A stretch of DNA of 63,320 bases, taken from Pseudonocardia halophobica (GTDB taxonomy: Bacteria; Actinomycetota; Actinomycetes; Mycobacteriales; Pseudonocardiaceae). Each line of letters begins with the position of its first letter. The stretch's first letter is position 1. A program made the position numbers and the translations under genes. Location of the stretch: assembly GCF_027922425.1 (NCBI RefSeq), contig NZ_BSFQ01000042.1:1-63320 (forward strand). The letters run 5' to 3'. Below the pieces are notes generated by a model. That model made no database searches. It had not been told where the DNA came from and saw only the letters and a program-made list of their open reading frames with translations. Of this stretch, positions 39,579-47,771 are shown in pieces.

Positions 39579-40919
39579 ATGTCCCAGGTCACTCCCGAGG
39601 AGGCGGCCCGCACCGGCCGGCGGGCGAGCATCGCCGCCGCCGTCGGTACCGCCATCGAGTACTACGACTTCGCGATCTACGGCTACCTCGCCGTCGTCCT
39701 CGCGCCGTTGTTCTTCCCGAGCCAGGACGGGCTCGTCGGCGTCTTGTCCACGCTGGTCGTCGTCGCCGGCGGGTTCGCGGCCCGCCCGCTCGGTGGAGTG
39801 ATCTTCGGGCGGATCGGTGATCGACGTGGCCGACGCATCGTGCTCATGGCGACGGTGAGCCTGATGGGCGTCTCGACCGTGCTGACGGGACTCCTGCCGA
39901 CCTTCGCCACCATCGGCGTCGCCGCGCCGATCCTGCTCGCCGTGCTGCGGATCGTGCAGGGCATCTCTGCCGGCGGCGAGATCGGCGGGGCCGCCTCGTT
40001 GGCGACCGAGTCCGCCCCGGCACGACGCCGCGGCCTGTTCGGCTCGGCAACGTCCGTCGGTGTCGCGTTCGGCTTGGCGGGTGCTGCGGCCGCTGTCGGG
40101 ACCGTCACCGCGGTCACGACTCCCGAGCAGCTCGCCTCGTGGGGCTGGCGCATCCCGTTCCTCATCGCCGGCCCTCTGCTTCTCGGCGCGGTGCTCTACC
40201 GGATGCGGGTGGAGGACTCGCCGGTGTTCAAGGAGCTGGTTCAGGACTCCGAGCCGGTGAAGGCCCCCGTGACCGAGGTTCTCCGCAAACACGGCAGCGC
40301 CGTGCTGCGGACCGTCGGCATCGTCTACGCCACGTTGACGACCGGCAGCCTCGCCTCGGTGTACATCCTGGTGCACCTCTCAGCGGTGCTCGGGTACCCG
40401 CTGACGGGTTCGCTGTGGTTGATCGTGTTGATCGTGCTGCTGCCGATCGGGTTGGTGCCGTTGGCTGGTGCGCTGAGCGACCGGTTCGGGCGTCGAGCCG
40501 TGCTGGCAGCGGCGGCGCTCGGGTTCATCGTCCTGGCGGTGCCCTGTTACTGGGTGATGCAGCAGGGCTCCCTGGTCTGGGCCATGGTGGCGGCGATCAT
40601 CCTGAACATCCCCTTCGCCGTGCAGCAGGGCGTGCTCTACACCCTGCTCCCCGAGCTGTTCCCGACACGCGTTCGCTACACCGGCGTCTCGATCGGCTTC
40701 AACATCGGCGGAGTGCTGGGCTCGGGCCTGGTCTCGGTGATCGCGACCGCGTTGGTCACGTTGACCGGCAACACGTTGGCGCCCGCGTTCTACTTGATCT
40801 TCGCCGCCCTCGTCGGCCTCGCGTTCGTCGCGATCACCCGCGAGACCTCCCGAGACACCCTCGGGAGCGAGGACACCGAGAGCTCGACGCTGGGCAGCTC
40901 GTCCACCGCGCGGACCTGA
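39579..40919 (+). CDS. MHS-family MFS transporter
   Basis: 446 residues. The metabolite:H+ symporter group is recognised by AAAVGTAIEYYDFAIYGYLA near 20-39, loop GRIGDRRGRRIVLMATV near 76-92, EIGGAASLATESAPARRRGL near 130-150, and SDRFGRRAVLAAAALG in the second half. Twelve helices are expected. It probably brings in a second organic acid or exports a product. Codons are slightly less GC-biased than those of the upstream genes. Last gene of the operon. Confidence 0.9.
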   Translation: MSQVTPEEAARTGRRASIAAAVGTAIEYYDFAIYGYLAVVLAPLFFPSQDGLVGVLSTLVVVAGGFAARPLGGVIFGRIGDRRGRRIVLMATVSLMGVSTVLTGLLPTFATIGVAAPILLAVLRIVQGISAGGEIGGAASLATESAPARRRGLFGSATSVGVAFGLAGAAAAVGTVTAVTTPEQLASWGWRIPFLIAGPLLLGAVLYRMRVEDSPVFKELVQDSEPVKAPVTEVLRKHGSAVLRTVGIVYATLTTGSLASVYILVHLSAVLGYPLTGSLWLIVLIVLLPIGLVPLAGALSDRFGRRAVLAAAALGFIVLAVPCYWVMQQGSLVWAMVAAIILNIPFAVQQGVLYTLLPELFPTRVRYTGVSIGFNIGGVLGSGLVSVIATALVTLTGNTLAPAFYLIFAALVGLAFVAITRETSRDTLGSEDTESSTLGSSSTART

Positions 40920-41280
40920 AGGACGGCGACGTGCTGTCGGACCATCCCCCGCTTCCACGGACTCGGTGATCCTCGCCCGACTTCCCGGGTTTCCGACGCG
41001 GTATCGGCGCCCTACGTGAGAACCAGTTCCGTCGACGACACGTTCGGTCATGCGCTGCGAGACCTGGACAACCCGGACCAGCGCGACGCCCCGCTGGAGG
41101 GGGTCGCGTGGCACGGCAGGACCTCTCCGATCTGCCGTTCATGCTGGTCACAAGGCATGAACTGAGCCTGTCGATCATCAGTGGAGACGGCTGTTCGCGT
41201 TGTGATCGGTGGTAAGCGGTGACCAGAACGTCGACCGGCGGCGTCCTTCGGCGACGAGCTACCTCGACGCGAGGGGTCGG
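40920..41280. other. Gene-free stretch between convergent genes
   Basis: 361 bases with no supportable gene. Short open frames here lack ribosome sites and family resemblance. The right part (41203-41236) resembles a stretch beside the tRNA fragment at 62788-62821. Confidence 0.6.
41203..41236. repeat. Diverged repeat A (copy 1), att-arm-like
   Basis: Aligns without gaps to 62788-62821 with seven differences in 34 bases; shared cores include GTAAGC and TGACCA. Both copies lie just beyond the stop of a minus-strand gene. It could be a relic of an integrative-element end. Confidence 0.45.
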
Positions 41281-42219
41281 TCATCCCGGAAGGTGTGCGC
41301 CCGTCATGAGCTCGGCGAGGTCATCGGGACGCAGGAACGACGGCGGCGGGGGCGGCCCCCAGGAGAAGAGGCCCTTCGCTCCCTCGAGCGTCTCCGGGGT
41401 CCAGAGTTGGTCGTCGACCACGGAGTCCATGTCGGAGTAGTACTCGGAGAAGTTCCCGGCAGGGTCCTTGAGGTACCAGAAGAAGTTGGAGCCGGCGTGG
41501 TGGCGGCCCAGCCCCCAGACGTGGCGGTCGGGGTCCTGCTCGAGCATGGCGGCGGCGCCGCGGCCGACGTCGTCGATGTCGTCGACCTGCCACGAGGTGT
41601 GGTGCAGGAAGCTGACGGGGGCGTTGAGGGCCAACACGTTGTGGTGGTCGGTGGAGCAGCGCATGAAGGCGCCCGCGCCGGCGACGCGGTCGGAGAGCTT
41701 GAAGCCGATGCCGTCGAGGAAGAAGCGCTCTGTGGTCGTGACGTCGGTGGTGCCGAGCACGACGTGGCCGAGCTTGCGGGGGCGGACCGGGTCCGTGCGC
41801 AGGATCCCGGGAGCCCGCGTCCCAGCGCGCTCGATCCGGCCCGGCCCGTTGTAGGGGGTGGGCGGGACGGTCGGCTGGGTGATCCGCGGGGTGACCGCCA
41901 CGTGGACGGCGACGCGGCTGGCCGATTCCTCGCTGATCAGCCGGTCGGCCCGGCGTTCGGCGGCGATCCCGAGGCGGTCGAGGCCGGCGGCGGCGCGGTC
42001 GAGGTCGTCGGGGTGGTCCGCGCCGACGGTGATCGCGATCAGCCGGCGGATCGGGGTCTCGACCAGGCGGAGCTGTTCGCCGCCGTCGGCGGTGGCGAAG
42101 CGCCGCTCGGTCGGGTCGTCCGCTCCGAGCGGGCGGAGTCCGAAGTCGGTGTAGTAGCGGGCGGTCTCGTCGAGGTTCGGGACGCCGACGACGACCGACG
42201 CCAGGCGGTGCAGGGCCAT
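41281..42219 (-). CDS. Two-domain VOC extradiol (meta-cleavage) dioxygenase
   Basis: 312 residues. Two vicinal-oxygen-chelate modules; the second carries the type I iron ligands: His in KLGHVVLGTTDV near 152, His in FLHHTSWQVDD near 209 and Glu in NFSEYYSDMD near 262. It should cleave a catechol next to the hydroxyl pair. It is the last gene of a minus-strand operon with FAH hydrolase, monooxygenase and flavin reductase, the same logic as HsaA/B/C in steroid ring degradation, though the fourth enzyme is of FAH type rather than an HsaD-type alpha/beta hydrolase. Confidence 0.88.
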   Translation of the reverse strand: MALHRLASVVVGVPNLDETARYYTDFGLRPLGADDPTERRFATADGGEQLRLVETPIRRLIAITVGADHPDDLDRAAAGLDRLGIAAERRADRLISEESASRVAVHVAVTPRITQPTVPPTPYNGPGRIERAGTRAPGILRTDPVRPRKLGHVVLGTTDVTTTERFFLDGIGFKLSDRVAGAGAFMRCSTDHHNVLALNAPVSFLHHTSWQVDDIDDVGRGAAAMLEQDPDRHVWGLGRHHAGSNFFWYLKDPAGNFSEYYSDMDSVVDDQLWTPETLEGAKGLFSWGPPPPPSFLRPDDLAELMTGAHLPG

Positions 42220-42226
42220 CTCGTAC

Positions 42227-43096
42227 TCACTCTCCTTCGAGTGTGCTGGTGAAGGTCTGGCGGAGCTCGCCGATCCCGGCGATCTGGCTGGTCAGCACCT
42301 CGCCGGCGCGCAGGAACCGCGGCGGCGTGCGCCCGGCGCCGACCCCGGCGGGGGTGCCGGTGAACAGGAGGTCGCCGGGCAGGAGCGGGGTGACCGCGGA
42401 CAGGCCCTCGATCAGGGCCGGCACGTCGAACAGGAGGTCGCGGGTGCGGCCGTGCTGGACGGTCTCGCCGTCGACCGCGCAGCTGAGCTCGAGGTCGTCC
42501 GGGTCGAGGCCGGAGTCGCGGAGCTCGTCGAGGGTGACGACCCAGGGGCCGGTCGGAGCGAAGCCGGGGAAGGACTTGCCGAGGCTGAACTGCGGGGCCG
42601 GACCGGCGAGCTGGCCGATCCGCTCGGAGAGGTCCTGCCCGACGGTCAGCCCGGCCACGTGGTCCCAGGCGTCGGCCGCGGCCACCCGCTCGGCGCGGCG
42701 CCCGATGACCGCGACGAGCTCGACCTCCCAGTCGGTGTTCCCGCCGTCGGGCAGCGCGACGGTGGTCACCGGGCCGGACAGCGCGGTCCGGAACTTGGTG
42801 AACACGGGCGGGAACCGGTCGGGGGCCGCGAGCTTCGACTCGGCGGCGTGGTCGCGGTAGTTGAGACCGATCGCGAAGACCTGGGCCGGTGCCGGCACGG
42901 GCGCGCCGAGGTCGGCCTCGTCGAAGGGGTGGGCGTCGGCGGGGTCGGCCTGCGCGGCCCAGGCGCGGAAGGCGTCCCAGTCGTCGTAGGCGGCGTGGGG
43001 GTCGGCGCCGATCCGCCCGCCGCTGGCCTTCTCGACGTCGATCGCGCCGGTGGGAACGAACAGCGTGAGCCGTCCGGAGAGGGTGCCGTATCGCAT
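42227..43096 (-). CDS. Fumarylacetoacetate hydrolase (FAH) family protein
   Basis: 289 residues. FAH fold: QVFAIGLNYRDHAAES near 77-92, PPVFTKFRTALSGPVTTVAL, metal-binding DWEVELVAVIGRRAERVAA near 124-142, and LLPGDLLFTGTPAGVGAGRT near 243-262. Metal ligands are the two glutamates and aspartate of those blocks. FAH-type enzymes hydrolyse, decarboxylate or hydrate ring-cleavage products. It has a paralogue at 58886. Confidence 0.9.
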   Translation of the reverse strand: MRYGTLSGRLTLFVPTGAIDVEKASGGRIGADPHAAYDDWDAFRAWAAQADPADAHPFDEADLGAPVPAPAQVFAIGLNYRDHAAESKLAAPDRFPPVFTKFRTALSGPVTTVALPDGGNTDWEVELVAVIGRRAERVAAADAWDHVAGLTVGQDLSERIGQLAGPAPQFSLGKSFPGFAPTGPWVVTLDELRDSGLDPDDLELSCAVDGETVQHGRTRDLLFDVPALIEGLSAVTPLLPGDLLFTGTPAGVGAGRTPPRFLRAGEVLTSQIAGIGELRQTFTSTLEGE

Positions 43097-43126
43097 GGTG
43101 TCGCTCGTTTCGTGGAGACCGGGGGA

Positions 43127-44347
43127 TCAGACGAGGGCGGTGACGTCGCCGCGGATGCCGAGCAGCGACTTGCCGTAGACCTCGGTGCTGATCTCGGGGT
43201 TGACGACGGCGTGGCGGCTGGCGGTCTCGCTGTCGCGCCAGATCCGCTGCAGTGGGCTGGACTCGGCGAAGCTGGACGCGCCGTGGGCGGAGACCAGGAT
43301 CCGGATCGCCTCGCGGGCGTAGGTGACGGCGACGCCGGTGTCCATGCGCATGCGGGCGCGGGCGTCGTAGTGCGGGTACTCGCCGCGGGCGGCGGCCTCG
43401 TCGATCTCGGCGGCCGCGCGGTAGGCGTGCAGGTGCGCGGAGTCCACGAGCGACGCGGCCTTCGCCACGGCCAGCTGCACGGTGGGGGCTCCCACCTGGG
43501 TGTCGTAGAAGGTGTAGGAGATCGACCGCTTCGGGGCCTTGTCGAGCACGAGGTCGAGCGCGGCCTGGGCGAGCCCGAGCTGCGGGCCGGCCAGCACGAG
43601 GGCGGTGACCGGCACGAACGCCGAGTGGTAGAGGGCCTCGTCGGCGAAGGGGGTCGCCGGCCGGCCCTGGATCGCGGCGGGGACGGAGAGGTAGCGGTGG
43701 GCGGGGACGAAGACCTCGTCGGCGACGAGGGTGTTGGACGCGGTGCCGCGCATGCCCGCCACGAACCAGGTGTCCTCGATCGTCAGGTCGGACATCGGAA
43801 TCAGGATCATGCCCTGGTCGCGCAGGCCACCGTCGGCGTCGAGCAGCGGGATGCCGACGACCGCCCACTGCGCGTGCGCAGACCCGGAGGCCCAGCCCCA
43901 CTTGCCGCTGACGACGAACCCGCCGTCGACCTCACGCGCGGTCCCGGACGGGGCCAGCACCCCGGCGACGCGGGCCGACGGGTCGGCGCCCCATACGTCC
44001 TGCTGCGCCTGGGCGGGCCACAGCCCGGTGAACCAGCTGCAGACGTTCATCAGGGTGGTGACCCAGGCGGTCGAGCCGCAGCCGCGGGCGAGCTCGCGGG
44101 AGACCTCCAGCTTGGTGCGGAAGTCGGTCTGCAGGCCGCCGAAGCGGGTCGGCCGCATGATCGACAGCAGCCCGGCCTCGTCGATCGCGGTGATGTTCTC
44201 CTCCACCACGCGCCGGTCGGCCTCGGTCTGCCCCGCGTTGCCGGCCAGCAGCGGGACGAGCTTCGCGGCGCGGCCGACGAGGTCGGCGCGCAGCTCGCGA
44301 TCGGCGTCGGTGGCGCCGGGACGGTCCAGGATGATGCTCATCGTCAT
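43127..44347 (-). CDS. Flavin-dependent monooxygenase, oxygenase component (HsaA/HpaB2-like)
   Basis: 406 residues with an acyl-CoA-dehydrogenase-like fold: RPTRFGGLQTDFRTKLEVSR near 60-79, GWASGSAHAQWAVVGIPLL, DTWFVAGMRGTASNTLVADE near 190, and AHGASSFAESSPLQRIWRD near 357-375, a C-terminal block typical of group D flavin monooxygenases. It would ortho-hydroxylate a phenol with reduced flavin supplied by the reductase gene next to it. Paralogue at 57642. Confidence 0.88.
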   Translation of the reverse strand: MTMSIILDRPGATDADRELRADLVGRAAKLVPLLAGNAGQTEADRRVVEENITAIDEAGLLSIMRPTRFGGLQTDFRTKLEVSRELARGCGSTAWVTTLMNVCSWFTGLWPAQAQQDVWGADPSARVAGVLAPSGTAREVDGGFVVSGKWGWASGSAHAQWAVVGIPLLDADGGLRDQGMILIPMSDLTIEDTWFVAGMRGTASNTLVADEVFVPAHRYLSVPAAIQGRPATPFADEALYHSAFVPVTALVLAGPQLGLAQAALDLVLDKAPKRSISYTFYDTQVGAPTVQLAVAKAASLVDSAHLHAYRAAAEIDEAAARGEYPHYDARARMRMDTGVAVTYAREAIRILVSAHGASSFAESSPLQRIWRDSETASRHAVVNPEISTEVYGKSLLGIRGDVTALV

Positions 44348-44381
44348 TCTCCTTCGAACGATGCGACAGGTGGGTGGTCGG

Positions 44382-44870
44382 TCAGCTCGCCAGCACGGCG
44401 AGCCGGGAGTGCGTGCCGAACGTGCGGCGGGCGTAGACCAGCGGGGAAGCCGGCGACGAGGACGCCGACCGCACGCGGACGATCAGCAGGTCGTGGTCGC
44501 CGGCCGGGACGTACTGCTCGACGACCCCCGCCAACCAGCCGGCGGAGTCGGGTAGGTGGGGCAGCCCGTCCCGAACGACCCAGGCGAGGCCGTCGAACTT
44601 GTCGGGCCCGCGGCCGGCGAATGCGGCGGCGAGCTCCTGCTGCGCCTCGCTCAGCACGTTCACGCCGATCAGTCCGGAGTGCCGGACGTGGCCCAGCAGG
44701 GCCGACCCGTGGTCGAGGGCCAGCGACACCAGCGGTGGGTCGAGCGAGAGCGAGGCGAAGCTGGACACGGTCGTGCCGTGCGGCCGCCCGTCCGCGGTCA
44801 GGGTGGTGACGACGGTGACGGGCGCGCAGACCGCGCTCATCAGGTCCTTGAACCTCTGCTGGTCGACCAT
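44382..44870 (-). CDS. Flavin reductase (HsaB/HpaC-like)
   Basis: 162 residues. Split-barrel flavin reductase: KDLMSAVCAPVTVVTTLTAD at the start, GTTVSSFASLSLDPPLVSLA near 43-62, IGVNVLSEAQQELAAAFAG and GDHDLLIVRV near the end. It supplies FMNH2 or FADH2 to the adjacent monooxygenase and possibly to the paralogue at 57642, which has no reductase of its own. First gene of the minus-strand operon. Confidence 0.9.
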   Translation of the reverse strand: MVDQQRFKDLMSAVCAPVTVVTTLTADGRPHGTTVSSFASLSLDPPLVSLALDHGSALLGHVRHSGLIGVNVLSEAQQELAAAFAGRGPDKFDGLAWVVRDGLPHLPDSAGWLAGVVEQYVPAGDHDLLIVRVRSASSSPASPLVYARRTFGTHSRLAVLAS

Positions 44871-44971
44871 GTGGAGGTCTCCGTCCGTCTCGTCGTCGAG
44901 CCGGGTCGCGGCGGGCGCCGCTGCCGGTGCGACAGAGAGAACAGGGCCCGGCGGCCGCCGTGCTTGGTCTG

Positions 44972-45042
44972 CGGGTTCAAGTCCTCAGCGCGACGTTGAA
45001 CCCGGCTGACCACGGTCACCTGTCGTCGGACTCCGGGTTCAA
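44972..45042. promoter_or_regulatory. Three CGGGTTCAA boxes between flavin reductase and ribBA
   Basis: CGGGTTCAA at 44972-44980, its reverse complement TTGAACCCG at 44996-45004 and a third direct copy at 45034-45042. The first two form a 9-base inverted repeat with 15 bases between. They lie in the divergent promoter gap and probably bind one regulator controlling both directions; the PucR-type protein at 46372 is a candidate. No FMN-riboswitch consensus is seen in this gap. Confidence 0.6.
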
Positions 45043-45145
45043 CAGGACCCGGCGGTCCTGTGGTCGGGGTACAAGCCCCGGCGCCCGCAGTCGCTGTTCA
45101 CTGCAGGCCGTCCAGGCGTTCAGCGACGAACCAGGGAGGTCGGCC

Positions 45146-46351
45146 ATGACCGTGCTCGACGAGGCGGTGGAGGCGATCCGCGCGGGCCGGATCGTCGTGG
45201 TCCTCGACGACGAGGACCGGGAGAACGAGGCCGACCTGATCGTGGCAGCGGAACACGCCACCCCCGACACAGTGGCCTTCTTCCTCGAACACACCTCCGG
45301 GTTCCTCTGCGCCGCGCTGGCCCCCGAGCGGGTGGACGCGCTCGAGCTGCCGCCGATGGTCACCGCCAACGAGGACCCGCACGGCACCGCCTTCACCGTC
45401 AGCGTCGACGTGCGGTGCGGGACGACGACGGGCATCGGCGCGGCCGACCGGGCGGCGACCTGCCGCGCACTGGCGGACCCGGCGACCCGGCCGGAAGACC
45501 TGGCCCGCCCCGGCCACCTCATGCCGCTGCGTGCACGGGCGGGCGGTGTCCTCGCCCGGCGCGGGCACACCGAGGCCGGGGTGGACCTGTGCCGCCTGGC
45601 CGGGGTCGAACCGGTCGCGTTGATCTGCGAGCTCGTCACCCCTGACCGGCTCGGCATGCTTCGCGGAGCGGAGGCGGTCGCCTTCGCTGAGCGGCACGGC
45701 CTGCCTGTGATCACCATCGGCGAGCTGGCCGCCAGGCTGGGACAGCGCGGCGGTGTGGAGCGCGGCGGGGCCGCCCCGATCCCGACGTCCGCCGGGTCGC
45801 TCACCGCGGTCTCCTTCCGCGATCCGGCCGCCGGCGTCGAGCACGTCGCCCTCGTCCACGGTGACCTGCGACAGCCCGGCCCGGTGCTCTGCCGGGTGCA
45901 CAGCGAATGTCTCACCGGCGACGTGTTCGGGTCGCGGCGCTGCGACTGCGGGCCACAGCTGCACACGGCCCTCGACCGGATCGCCGCCGAGGGCCGCGGC
46001 GTGCTCGTCTACCTGCGCGGCCACGAGGGTCGCGGGATCGGACTGGGGCCGAAGCTGCAGGCCTACCGGCTCCAGGACCGCGGGCTGGACACCGTCGACG
46101 CCAACACCGCCCTGGGCCAGCCCGTCGACGCCCGTGACTACGCCGCGGCCGCAGCGATCCTCGCCGACCTCGGCGTGGCCGAGGTGGCGCTGATGACGAA
46201 CAACCCGGCGAAGGTGACCGGCCTCGAGGAGCACGGGATCCGGGTGCAGCGGCGGCTACCCGTGGAACCGGAGCCGGCCGCGGAGAGCCTGCGCTACCTG
46301 TCCACCAAGCGGGAACGCATGGGCCACCTGCTCGCGCCGGTGACGGCCTGA
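45146..46351 (+). CDS. ribBA: Bifunctional RibBA (DHBP synthase / GTP cyclohydrolase II)
   Basis: 401 residues from ATG 45146, with an AGGGAGG site. N-terminal DHBP synthase: VVLDDEDRENEADLIVAA near 17-34 and ARRGHTEAGVDLCRLAG near 135-151. C-terminal GTP cyclohydrolase II: HSECLTGDVFGSRRCDCG with the three zinc cysteines near 253-270, RGHEGRGIGLG near 291, and MTNNPAKVTGL near 348. Both halves look intact. Found within a flavin-dependent catabolic cluster and divergent from the flavin reductase gene, it is probably a dedicated copy that raises flavin supply under induction. Confidence 0.93.
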   Translation: MTVLDEAVEAIRAGRIVVVLDDEDRENEADLIVAAEHATPDTVAFFLEHTSGFLCAALAPERVDALELPPMVTANEDPHGTAFTVSVDVRCGTTTGIGAADRAATCRALADPATRPEDLARPGHLMPLRARAGGVLARRGHTEAGVDLCRLAGVEPVALICELVTPDRLGMLRGAEAVAFAERHGLPVITIGELAARLGQRGGVERGGAAPIPTSAGSLTAVSFRDPAAGVEHVALVHGDLRQPGPVLCRVHSECLTGDVFGSRRCDCGPQLHTALDRIAAEGRGVLVYLRGHEGRGIGLGPKLQAYRLQDRGLDTVDANTALGQPVDARDYAAAAAILADLGVAEVALMTNNPAKVTGLEEHGIRVQRRLPVEPEPAAESLRYLSTKRERMGHLLAPVTA

Positions 46352-46371
46352 TGCGCACCGGCACCGACCGG

Positions 46372-47676
46372 TCACAGCTCGTCGGGGTCCGGATCGAGAA
46401 CCGCGTCCCCGATCTCCTCGGCCAGCAACAGCGCCGCGTGCAGGGCGAACCGGTGCTCGGCGACCTCCCGGCCGAGCAGCTGCTCGGCCCGCTTCACCCG
46501 GTAGGCCACCGTGCCGCGGGCGACGTGCAGTGCGCCGGCCACGGTGACCAGGCTGCGCTCGGCGTCGAGGTAGTGGAGCAGGGTCGTGCGCAGCACGCCC
46601 ATCGGCTCGCTGCGCTCGGCCAGCGCCCCGAGCTCGCGGCGCACGAACTCCCCGGCCGCGATCAGATCGGTGCCGAGCAGCGCGGCGGGCGCGACGTCGG
46701 CGTAGTCGGTCACCGGGCCGTGGCGGTCACCGGAGAGCCTGCGCAGCTGCGCGGCCCGGACGGCCTCACGGTGGGTGCGGCGGAACCCGTCGATCCCCGT
46801 GGCGGGCACGCCGAACGCGGCCCGGACACCGTTGCCCGGCCGACGCCCCGACAGCGGCCGCTCGTCGCGGGGAACGGCGCCCCAGGCCCAGAGCTGACCC
46901 GAGCCGACCGGCACGACCAGCGTGGCGGTCGCTCCCCGCGCCCGCAGCAGGTCCGCCGCCGCCAGCTGCAGCGCCGAGTCCGCGGCGACGGCATCGGTCC
47001 ACACCGTCAGGCCCAGGTGTCGGCGCTCGAGCTCGTAGCCGAGCGCGCGGGACGCGGCGGTGACGTCGACCGGCTCGCCGGCGAGCACGGCCCGGACGGT
47101 CTCGGCCCGGGCGGCGGCCGCACTGGTCGTCCAGCGGTCGTACTCGGCGAGGTACTCCCGGGTCATCGCATCGGCGAAGCCGTCGACGTACCGGAACAGC
47201 TCGTCCGTGACCGCCTTCATCTCGTCGGCCAGCCGTGCGCTCTCCACGAGCGTCTCGCACGACCGGAGGAACGCCTGGGCCATGTCCGCGTGGCCGAGCC
47301 GGATGCCGCGCAGCACCCGGTCCAGGGAGATCGACCGGCGGACGAACTCGCGGATGCCCTCGAGCGACTCCTCGGTGGTCGGGCTCAGCCCGGCGGACGG
47401 CTGCGCCAGCAGCAGCAGCGCCCGCTGCACCGAGGACTCGGTCCCCCGGCGCAGCATCTCGAACGGGGCGTCACCGCCGCCGAACGGCGGGATCTCCCGG
47501 GTGATCCGGGTGGCCATCTCCCGCCCGAGCTCGACAGCCCAGCAGACGGGCAGTTCACCGACCCGGGACACGCCCTCGGCGACGGTCGTCGGGAGGCAGG
47601 CCGACTCGGCGAGCGTGACCCGGCCCCGCGGGCCGAGCCCGCACAGCCATTCCCGGCCGGGCTCGGCGGACGTCAC
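46372..47676 (-). CDS. PucR/CdaR-type helix-turn-helix regulator
   Basis: 434 residues; GTG 47676 chosen because GGAGGT lies five bases before it. The middle is a GGDEF-like sensor region (RHLGLTVWTDAVAADSALQL). The C-terminal HTH_30 domain is clear: RTTLLHYLDAERSLVTVAGA and LHVARGTVAYRVKRAEQLLG near 375-420. PucR-type regulators often activate catabolic operons. It lies between ribBA and the acetoacetyl-CoA synthetase operon and may act on both. Confidence 0.88.
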   Translation of the reverse strand: MTSAEPGREWLCGLGPRGRVTLAESACLPTTVAEGVSRVGELPVCWAVELGREMATRITREIPPFGGGDAPFEMLRRGTESSVQRALLLLAQPSAGLSPTTEESLEGIREFVRRSISLDRVLRGIRLGHADMAQAFLRSCETLVESARLADEMKAVTDELFRYVDGFADAMTREYLAEYDRWTTSAAAARAETVRAVLAGEPVDVTAASRALGYELERRHLGLTVWTDAVAADSALQLAAADLLRARGATATLVVPVGSGQLWAWGAVPRDERPLSGRRPGNGVRAAFGVPATGIDGFRRTHREAVRAAQLRRLSGDRHGPVTDYADVAPAALLGTDLIAAGEFVRRELGALAERSEPMGVLRTTLLHYLDAERSLVTVAGALHVARGTVAYRVKRAEQLLGREVAEHRFALHAALLLAEEIGDAVLDPDPDEL

Positions 47677-47717
47677 CGCACACCTCCACACGACATGTCA
47701 CCCGTGGCCGCATCCAT

Positions 47718-47733
47718 CCGGACGATTATCCGG
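47718..47733. promoter_or_regulatory. Inverted repeat CCGGA-N6-TCCGG
   Basis: A 5-base dyad with a six-base spacer in the 95-base gap between the divergent PucR-type gene and acetoacetyl-CoA synthetase gene. Short GC-rich arms make it a weak call. Confidence 0.3.
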
Positions 47734-47771
47734 CCGGTCGGGCGGTCGCCTCACCCCCTCGGAGCCGAATC

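Noticed and set aside
44875..45145. FMN riboswitch upstream of ribBA
   Set aside because: The conserved RFN-element blocks are not seen; the gap is explained better by three CGGGTTCAA boxes.
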